Assembly (NCBI GenBank): GCA_964503455.1 | Contig: CAZCZR010000029.1 | Location: 1-21,306 of the forward strand | Direction: 5' to 3' | From: CAZCZR01 sp964503455 | Lineage (GTDB): Bacteria > Bacillota > Clostridia > UBA1381 | DNA: 21,306 bases | Shown here: piece after piece, positions 16,685 to 21,306 of the stretch | Position numbering within the stretch: the first letter of the stretch is position 1 | Layout: each line of letters opens with the position of its first letter | Translations under genes and position numbers: made by a program | Notes under the pieces: generated by a model | What the model saw: the letters and a program-made list of their open reading frames with translations, nothing else | The model's database searches: none | Told to the model about the DNA's origin: nothing

Positions 16685-16707
16685 AAGCAACAAAGGAGGG
16701 CAAAATT

Positions 16708-18009
16708 ATGTTCATTTCGGAGAACCTGTCGGTTAACGAAAAAAATCATCTTGTGATCGGCGGCAATGATACAGTGGAGCTTGCAAAGCGGTTCGGCACG
16801 CCGCTTTATGTCATAGACGAGGATCTGTTCCGTAAAAACTGCCGCGTATACAAGGACGCGCTGGATAAATACTATGACGGAAGGGGACTTGTTCTGTACG
16901 CGAATAAGGCGCTCTGTACGCTGCATACGTTCCGCGTTACGGACGAGGAGGGCCTCGGCGCGGATGTTGTATCCGGCGGCGAACTGTATACGGCTGTAAA
17001 AGCAGGCTTTCCGATGGAAAAAGTGTACTTCCACGGCAACAATAAAACGGCAGAGGAACTGGAAATGGCCGTTTCCAACGGCGTGGGACATATTATTGTC
17101 GATAATATATATGAGCTTGAGACTCTTAATGAAATAGCGCAAAAGCACGGCATTGTGCAGAAGATAATGTTTAGGATCAAGCCGGGCATAGACGCTCATA
17201 CTCACAGCTTTATACGGACAGGTCAGATAGATTCGAAGTTCGGTGTGGCTCTTGAAAACGGAGAGGCTTTTGAGATATACGAAAAGGCGGTCGGGATGCC
17301 GAATGTAAAGGCAACAGGCGTTCATTGCCATATAGGATCGCAGATATTCGAGATCGAACCCTTCAGAAAAGCCGCCGAGGTAATGATGGATTTCATCGGC
17401 GATCTGAAGGATAGGCTGGGAATAGAAATAGAAGAGCTTAATCTCGGCGGAGGATTCGGAATACGCTATACCGAAAGCGATGATCCGGTGCCGTATGATG
17501 AGTATATACGCTGCGTGCGTGAAACGGTGCGCGAAAAAGCGCACGAACGCGGAGTAAAGCAGCCGTTTATCATAATGGAGCCGGGACGGTCAATAGCTGC
17601 GCCGGCGGGTATAACGCTTTACACGGTCGGCGGAGTGAAGGATATAAAGAATGTCAGAAAGTATGTGTCCGTAGACGGCGGCATGGGCGACAATCCCCGC
17701 TATATCTTGTACGAGTCGGAATATACGGCGGTTGTGGCGAACAACGCCGGAGCCGAGCGCACCGAAAAGGTGACCATAGCCGGAAAATGCTGCGAATCGG
17801 GGGATCTTCTCCTAAAGGACACAATGATGCCCGAAATAAAGGTCGGCGACACTCTGGCGGTTCTTGCCACGGGAGCGTATAACTATTCCATGGCGTCGAA
17901 TTACAACCGTATACCCAGACCTGCCGTTGTGGCGGTTTCGGGCGGCGAAGCGAAGGTTATCGTCAAAAGAGAGTCCTATGACGATCTGCTGATAAACGAT
18001 GTTCTGTAA
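16708..18009 (+). CDS. lysA: Diaminopimelate decarboxylase
   Basis: 433 aa. PLP enzyme making L-lysine from meso-diaminopimelate, the last step of lysine synthesis. The start at 16708 has AAAGGAGGG 7 bases upstream; the longer frame to 16606 lies inside clpX and is rejected. Fold-type III barrel: PLP lysine Lys67 in LYANKAL, the HCHIGSQI motif, the glycine-rich GGGFGI phosphate loop, EPGRSI, and in the C-terminal beta domain the CCESGD active-site cysteine and the GAYNYSMASNYN stretch. All expected motifs are present. No promoter or terminator is visible in the 23-base gap after clpX, so lysA appears to be read with the Clp genes. No lysine riboswitch precedes it. Confidence 0.96.
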   Translation: MFISENLSVNEKNHLVIGGNDTVELAKRFGTPLYVIDEDLFRKNCRVYKDALDKYYDGRGLVLYANKALCTLHTFRVTDEEGLGADVVSGGELYTAVKAGFPMEKVYFHGNNKTAEELEMAVSNGVGHIIVDNIYELETLNEIAQKHGIVQKIMFRIKPGIDAHTHSFIRTGQIDSKFGVALENGEAFEIYEKAVGMPNVKATGVHCHIGSQIFEIEPFRKAAEVMMDFIGDLKDRLGIEIEELNLGGGFGIRYTESDDPVPYDEYIRCVRETVREKAHERGVKQPFIIMEPGRSIAAPAGITLYTVGGVKDIKNVRKYVSVDGGMGDNPRYILYESEYTAVVANNAGAERTEKVTIAGKCCESGDLLLKDTMMPEIKVGDTLAVLATGAYNYSMASNYNRIPRPAVVAVSGGEAKVIVKRESYDDLLINDVL

Positions 18010-18036
18010 CCAAGCCTTTTAAATGAAGAAAAATGT

Positions 18037-18081
18037 AAAGCCGCCGCGTTGGGACGTACAGTCTTTAACGCGGCGGCTTTT
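18037..18081. terminator. Bidirectional terminator between lysA and tadA
   Basis: Perfect 11-base-pair GC-rich stem GCCGCCGCGTT (18040-18050) and AACGCGGCGGC (18067-18077), extended by AAA/TTT outside and a GAC/GTC pair inside. TTTT follows on the plus strand; on the minus strand the stem is followed by TTTACATTTTT. It can serve both convergent operons. Confidence 0.88.
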
Positions 18082-18091
18082 GTATATGAGG

Positions 18092-18595
18092 TTAAGTTTT
18101 TTCGGTTGATGCCTGTTCCTTTAAAAGGCGCTTTTTTTCGCGAAGCCCGCAAAAGAAGTCCCGCATAAGCTTTGAAGCTTCTTCCGCCATATGCCCTCCG
18201 CTTACAGCCGCCGTATGGGGGAACAGTCCCTGTTCAAACATATCAGTAACCGATCCCGCGCATCCGGCTTTGGCGTCATACGCGGCGAAGTACACGTTTT
18301 CAAGCCTTGCCTGATTGCAGGCCCCCGCGCACATTGCGCACGGCTCCAGAGTCACATAAAGGTCACAGCCTATAAGCCGCCAGCCGCCAAGCTTGCGGCA
18401 CGCTTTGTTTATAGCGAGTATCTCGGCGTGGCAAAGGGCGTTTTTCTTTATCTCGCGCTTGTTATATGCTCTTGCTATTATCCGCCCGTCGCGAACGATA
18501 ACGGCGCCTATGGGAGTTTCGCCCGCGGAAGCCGCTTTTTTTGCCTGCTTGAGAGCCTCCCGCATAAATTTTTCATTATACTCCATAATAATCAT
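18092..18595 (-). CDS. tadA: tRNA-specific adenosine deaminase TadA
   Basis: 167 aa from the first ATG (18595), or 164 from the ATG at 18586, which begins MEYNEKF and fits family N-termini better; neither has a clear ribosome site. Zinc deaminase that converts the wobble adenosine of tRNA-Arg(ACG) to inosine. The active site shows HAE (His56, Glu58) and PCAMC (Cys86, Cys89), the TadA form of the cytidine-deaminase motif. Length is slightly above the usual 150-160. The first ATG overlaps the holA stop as ATGA, so it is probably translated by coupling. A guanine deaminase is a less likely alternative because the PCAMCAGA context is that of TadA. Confidence 0.9.
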   Translation of the reverse strand: MIIMEYNEKFMREALKQAKKAASAGETPIGAVIVRDGRIIARAYNKREIKKNALCHAEILAINKACRKLGGWRLIGCDLYVTLEPCAMCAGACNQARLENVYFAAYDAKAGCAGSVTDMFEQGLFPHTAAVSGGHMAEEASKLMRDFFCGLREKKRLLKEQASTEKT

Positions 18596-19635
18596 GTTGA
18601 GTGCATAAGATGCACAGCGTCCAGCACGTATTTTTCCAGCGCGTCCCTGTCGCTTACCGTACCCTCCTTGATCTCCATATCTATATCCGACACCCTGCTC
18701 ACAAGCTGTATAAGCACCTGTGACGGGATCTTCTGAGCATAGCCGATACTCTTTTCAGCCACAAAACGGTGGCAGCCAAGCTCGGAGGTGATCTCGGCGT
18801 AGGTTTTTCCGGCGCTTTTAAGCGCCTGAGCCTTTAGTATGCGGTTAAAGGTGGAATACAGAAGATACAGCGTTCCGAATGACGGCTCGTTCTGCGTTTT
18901 GAGATCGTTTAAGACAGTAAGCACAGATAATGTGCTGCCGTTTAAGATACCGTCCGTAAGATCGAATATGCGGTACTGCAAAGGCTTTGACACTACGCGT
19001 TCAATGTCGTTTCGGGTGATCTCGTCTTTACAGTAGGAAAAAAGCTTGTCAAGCTCATTTTTTATGTTGGAAAGTCCGCTGTCGCAAAGACTCACTAAAA
19101 GCTGCGCGTTTTCCTTTTTAAGCTTGACCTTTGCGTCAAGACACTGCTTGAGCGTCCATTCTGTCAGATCGCGCTCCTGCATATAGCTAAATTCTATAAC
19201 GAACCCGCTCTTTGCCACGGCTTTATATATTGCGCTTTTTTTGTCAACGCTTGTTTCGTTGAAAATAATGATCGTATCGGCGGGCGGCGATTTAAGAATG
19301 TTTTTCCAGAATACTTTCTCATCTTCATCCGGCTTTTTTGCGACAGCGTCGTCTTTTGTAATAAAAAGATGGGAATCGTTGAAGTATATAAGCTTCTTTT
19401 CGCTCATCATGGGAAAAGACTCCACCGCGTCGGAAACATCGTCACGGGTGAAGCTTCTGTTCACAAAGGTGACGCGGTTAAATTCCGGAAAGCCTCCGTC
19501 GGGGATCAGAGCCATAAGATCGTGAAGATACTTTTCGCGAAGATACGCTTCCTCGCCGTAGAACAGATATATATTATGAAGTTTTTTCGCGCGAAGCTCC
19601 TTTTTGAGCTGTATCAGCTGTGAATTGCCCGCCAT
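18592..19635 (-). CDS. holA: DNA polymerase III delta subunit
   Basis: 347 aa from the ATG at 19635, which has GGAG 7 bases upstream; an in-frame ATG at 19683 adds 16 residues but lacks a ribosome site. Clamp-loader subunit that opens the sliding clamp. The N-terminal IYLFYGEEAYLREKYL region, the later FIDL-like RIFDLTDGI stretch and the helical C-terminal collar region are typical of Firmicutes HolA (YqeN). The divergent P-loop lacks nucleotide-binding residues, as expected. First gene of the holA-tadA pair; its own promoter is not clear in the AT-rich region upstream. Confidence 0.92.
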   Translation of the reverse strand: MAGNSQLIQLKKELRAKKLHNIYLFYGEEAYLREKYLHDLMALIPDGGFPEFNRVTFVNRSFTRDDVSDAVESFPMMSEKKLIYFNDSHLFITKDDAVAKKPDEDEKVFWKNILKSPPADTIIIFNETSVDKKSAIYKAVAKSGFVIEFSYMQERDLTEWTLKQCLDAKVKLKKENAQLLVSLCDSGLSNIKNELDKLFSYCKDEITRNDIERVVSKPLQYRIFDLTDGILNGSTLSVLTVLNDLKTQNEPSFGTLYLLYSTFNRILKAQALKSAGKTYAEITSELGCHRFVAEKSIGYAQKIPSQVLIQLVSRVSDIDMEIKEGTVSDRDALEKYVLDAVHLMHST

Positions 19636-19710
19636 ATAAATGCTCCATTCGTGACAAATATTTGTAAAATCATAAAAACTCACCGTAAAACGGTACTCTG
19701 TATTATGTAT

Positions 19711-19727
19711 ATTACAACAAAATTACA
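19711..19727 (-). promoter_or_regulatory. WalR (YycF)-type box, perfect match
   Basis: Minus strand TGTAAT-TTTGT-TGTAAT fits the WalR consensus TGTWAH-N5-TGTWAH at all 12 defined positions. It lies about 29 bases upstream of the -35 of the NlpC/P60 promoter, a usual place for activation. Binding is inferred. Confidence 0.45.
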
Positions 19728-19730
19728 AAT

Positions 19731-19747
19731 TGTTAAAAAGTTTTTAC
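19731..19747 (+). promoter_or_regulatory. WalR-like box, 11 of 12
   Basis: TGTTAA-AAAGT-TTTTAC, one mismatch to TGTWAH-N5-TGTWAH (T for G in the second half), ending 8 bases before the -35. Confidence 0.3.
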
Positions 19748-19755
19748 AAAACCCC

Positions 19756-19784
19756 TTGACAAGAGAAATAAAATAGTGTATAAT
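19756..19784 (+). promoter_or_regulatory. Full-consensus sigma-A promoter of the NlpC/P60 gene
   Basis: TTGACA (19756-19761), 17-base spacer, TATAAT (19779-19784): 12 of 12 consensus. Predicted start near 19791, giving a leader of about 175 bases. Confidence 0.88.
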
Positions 19785-19790
19785 CTGTTT

Positions 19791-19807
19791 TGTAATAATT
19801 TAGTAAC
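19791..19807 (+). promoter_or_regulatory. WalR-like box at the transcription start, 11 of 12
   Basis: TGTAAT-AATTT-AGTAAC, one mismatch to the WalR consensus, placed at the predicted +1. A similar 11/12 pair, TGTAAA-ACATA-TTTAAC, lies at 19832-19848 in the leader. Confidence 0.3.
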
Positions 19808-19929
19808 AATATTGCAACACAAAGGTAATATTGTAAAACATATTTAACACAAAAAGCCGAACGGCATCTGATACATATATTGTACCACATTCGTCCGGAA
19901 AAATCAACAGAAAAATCAAGAAAACCAAT

Positions 19930-19948
19930 ATGCCGTTTTTTTCGGCAT
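19930..19948 (+). other. Leader hairpin before the NlpC/P60 ribosome site
   Basis: ATGCCG (19930-19935) and CGGCAT (19943-19948) flank a loop of seven T, ending 2 bases before the AAAGGGAG ribosome site (19951-19958). An upstream element, GCCGAACGGCAT (19856-19867), is complementary to both arms. Confidence 0.5.
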
Positions 19949-19966
19949 GGAAAGGGAGCTATATTA

Positions 19967-21256
19967 ATGAAGAAGAATCTGAAGCATACTGTACTTGCTC
20001 TGATAACCGTAGCCATGATATCGGCGTTAGCGACTAAGCAGGGCATGGATTTTTCAGAGGCAAGCAAGGAGCGTATCAGAAATATTACAGCGGACACGAG
20101 CCGTAATGTTATAACCATTACGGAAAAGGAATCGGAGGGCGGTACAGCCGTAGCATTTGCGGTAGCATCCGATGAGGAAAATGAGAGCGAGGAGGCTGCC
20201 GAAAATAAAAAAGAGATCGCCGATGAGGGAAAAACAAGCTATTTAAAAGTAGGCTATGTAAATTTATCAAGCGGCACGCTTGCGGTAAGGCAAATGCCTT
20301 CGGCTGAAGCGGCTGTAAGCGACAGAATTGAAAAGCTGACCGAGGTTCAGATCATGGGCTGTACCGAAGGATGGTATAAGGTAAGCTATTCGGGCGGCAA
20401 GACAGGCTATGTGCGCACCGATTTTATAACCGAGGATTATTCCGAGGCTGCGGAGTCGGCTAAGAACTACGATAATTATAAAAAAGGACATATAACAACA
20501 AAGGCTACCGTAAGAACGGGCGCTTCATCAAGCTCGCAGGCGGTGCTTACACTGTCGGAGAATGACACTGTAACGGTTCTCGGAAGCGAAAACGGCTATG
20601 CCAAGATCGCATACGGCCCCGAATACACAGAGGGTTATATTACGGAAGGCGCTGTTTCGGCAACGGACGGCTGGATCGCGAAATCCGAGGTAACAGAGGT
20701 TCAGGAAAGGGTAAAAGCCGAGCTTGCGGCGGCACAGAAGAAGGCAAAGGAAGAAGCCGAGGCGAAAGCGGCTGCCGAAAAGGCAGCGGCAGAGTCAAAG
20801 GCGGCTGCGGAGGCTAAGGCAAGAGCGGCAGTAACGCCTTCGGCGGGAGCGGTATCACAGTCAACCCCCGCAGCGGTGACAGGAAGCGCATCCGGAAGCG
20901 CAATAGTAAATACGGCAAAGAATTATCTTGGCATAAGATACGTCTGGGGAGGATCGTCCCCGTCAGGCTTTGACTGCTCCGGACTTGTACAGTACGTATG
21001 TGCAAAGAACGGTATAAGCCTGCCGAGAACAGCGCGCGAACAAGCGAAGGTTGGAGTTGCCGTAAGCAGAGATAACCTTCAGCCGGGAGATCTGCTCTTC
21101 TTCGCAAAGAACGGCACAGTACATCATGTCGGAATATATGTCGGCAACGGTCAGATGATCCACGCGCCGCAGACAGGAGATGTGGTAAAGTATTCGTCAA
21201 TAAACACCTCATACAGAGTGAACGGATTCTACTGCGCACGCCGTGTAACAAAATAA
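19967..21256 (+). CDS. Secreted SH3b-NlpC/P60 peptidoglycan endopeptidase
   Basis: 429 aa from the ATG at 19967, with AAAGGGAG 8 bases upstream. A signal peptide ends near Ala22 (Ala-Leu-Ala). An acidic, disordered stretch (about 55-88) is followed by two bacterial SH3 domains (about 92-157 and 173-245), which bind cell wall; an Ala/Lys/Glu-rich coiled helix (about 245-287); a Ser/Ala/Thr linker; and the NlpC/P60 domain (about 312-425). The catalytic residues are Cys337 in FDCSGL, His387 in HHVGIYVG and His399 in MIHAP. The family cleaves D-Glu/DAP-type bonds in peptidoglycan stems during growth and division. The gene is monocistronic with its own consensus promoter and terminator; WalR-like boxes suggest control by the cell-wall two-component system. 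Confidence 0.94.
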   Translation: MKKNLKHTVLALITVAMISALATKQGMDFSEASKERIRNITADTSRNVITITEKESEGGTAVAFAVASDEENESEEAAENKKEIADEGKTSYLKVGYVNLSSGTLAVRQMPSAEAAVSDRIEKLTEVQIMGCTEGWYKVSYSGGKTGYVRTDFITEDYSEAAESAKNYDNYKKGHITTKATVRTGASSSSQAVLTLSENDTVTVLGSENGYAKIAYGPEYTEGYITEGAVSATDGWIAKSEVTEVQERVKAELAAAQKKAKEEAEAKAAAEKAAAESKAAAEAKARAAVTPSAGAVSQSTPAAVTGSASGSAIVNTAKNYLGIRYVWGGSSPSGFDCSGLVQYVCAKNGISLPRTAREQAKVGVAVSRDNLQPGDLLFFAKNGTVHHVGIYVGNGQMIHAPQTGDVVKYSSINTSYRVNGFYCARRVTK

Positions 21257-21274
21257 AATTCGGATATTCAGGGG

Positions 21275-21306
21275 ACTCGCTGCTTCGTGCGGCGGGTTTC
21301 TTTTTT
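21275..21306 (+). terminator. Rho-independent terminator of the NlpC/P60 gene
   Basis: ACTCGCTGC (21275-21283) and GCGGCGGGT (21289-21297) form a 9-base-pair stem with two T-G pairs and a TTCGT loop, followed by TTC and six T up to the window edge. Confidence 0.85.

Larger units (their letters stand above)
19636..19966. other. Divergent intergenic region holA / NlpC-P60 gene
   Basis: 331 bases, very AT-rich, no supported gene. It contains a full-consensus promoter for the plus strand, several TGTAA/TTACA boxes (WalR-like), a leader of about 175 bases with complementary GCCG/CGGC elements, and two copies of GAAAAATCAA (about 19899-19920). Only weak candidates for a holA promoter are seen, for example TTGTAA-N16-TGTAAT on the minus strand. 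Confidence 0.7.

Noticed and set aside
16685..16707. Lysine riboswitch before lysA
   Set aside because: Only 23 bases separate clpX and lysA, too short for the element.
16639..17544. 301-codon open frame antisense to lysA
   Set aside because: Mirror frame of lysA without start signal or domain.
19791..19966. c-di-AMP (ydaO) riboswitch in the NlpC/P60 leader
   Set aside because: That class is common before wall hydrolases, but this leader is AT-rich and lacks its conserved G-rich and CCGAAUCC-type core motifs.

Overview
The window looks like chromosomal DNA of an anaerobic, Gram-positive Clostridia-type bacterium. The evidence is separate secD and secF genes, strong AGGAGG-type ribosome binding sites, a tig-clpP-clpX block, a lipoprotein/SGNH/MBOAT/DHHW surface operon typical of Clostridia, and a secreted pectin lyase with a copper-amine-oxidase-type stalk domain. 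A pectin-degrading gut or plant-fibre commensal is a reasonable inference; genus and species cannot be read from the sequence. No rRNA, tRNA, CRISPR array, transposase, integrase or phage gene was seen. Genes are dense and intact.

Layout. (1) 80-3941, minus strand: four genes read in the order SGNH hydrolase, DUF4358 lipoprotein, MBOAT O-acyltransferase, DHHW/AlgX-like protein, a probable O-acylation system for a cell-surface or exported polysaccharide. (2) 3942-4246: divergent promoter region. (3) 4247-7156, plus: large secreted family-11 rhamnogalacturonan lyase with stalk and F5/8-type C domains, ended by a hairpin that can also serve the opposite strand. (4) 7296-10717, minus: RNase R followed, with a 1-base overlap, by a THUMP-type RNA methyltransferase. 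(5) 10718-11019: divergent promoters, a cre-like operator at the rnr start site, and a structured secD leader. (6) 11020-13223, plus: secD-secF, ended by a strong terminator. (7) 13453-18009, plus: trigger factor, ClpP, ClpX and diaminopimelate decarboxylase, apparently one transcription unit with a terminator-like hairpin between tig and clpP, ended by a bidirectional terminator. (8) 18092-19635, minus: DNA polymerase III delta (holA) and TadA, overlapping by ATGA. (9) 19636-19966: divergent region with a full-consensus sigma-A promoter, WalR-like boxes and a long leader. (10) 19967-21256, plus: secreted SH3-SH3-coiled-coil-NlpC/P60 peptidoglycan hydrolase, ended by a terminator at the window edge.

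Most of the window is core protein export, quality control, RNA metabolism and replication. The accessory content is the surface-polymer acylation operon and the divergent pectin lyase. I did not find a clear new defence or mobile system. The most interesting signals are regulatory: a cluster of WalR-type boxes around the NlpC/P60 promoter, complementary elements in that gene's leader that could form alternative structures, a tig/clpP attenuator-like hairpin, a cre-like site on the rnr promoter, and a repetitive Lys/Asp tail of RNase R whose DNA repeats Shine-Dalgarno-like sequence just before the next start codon.
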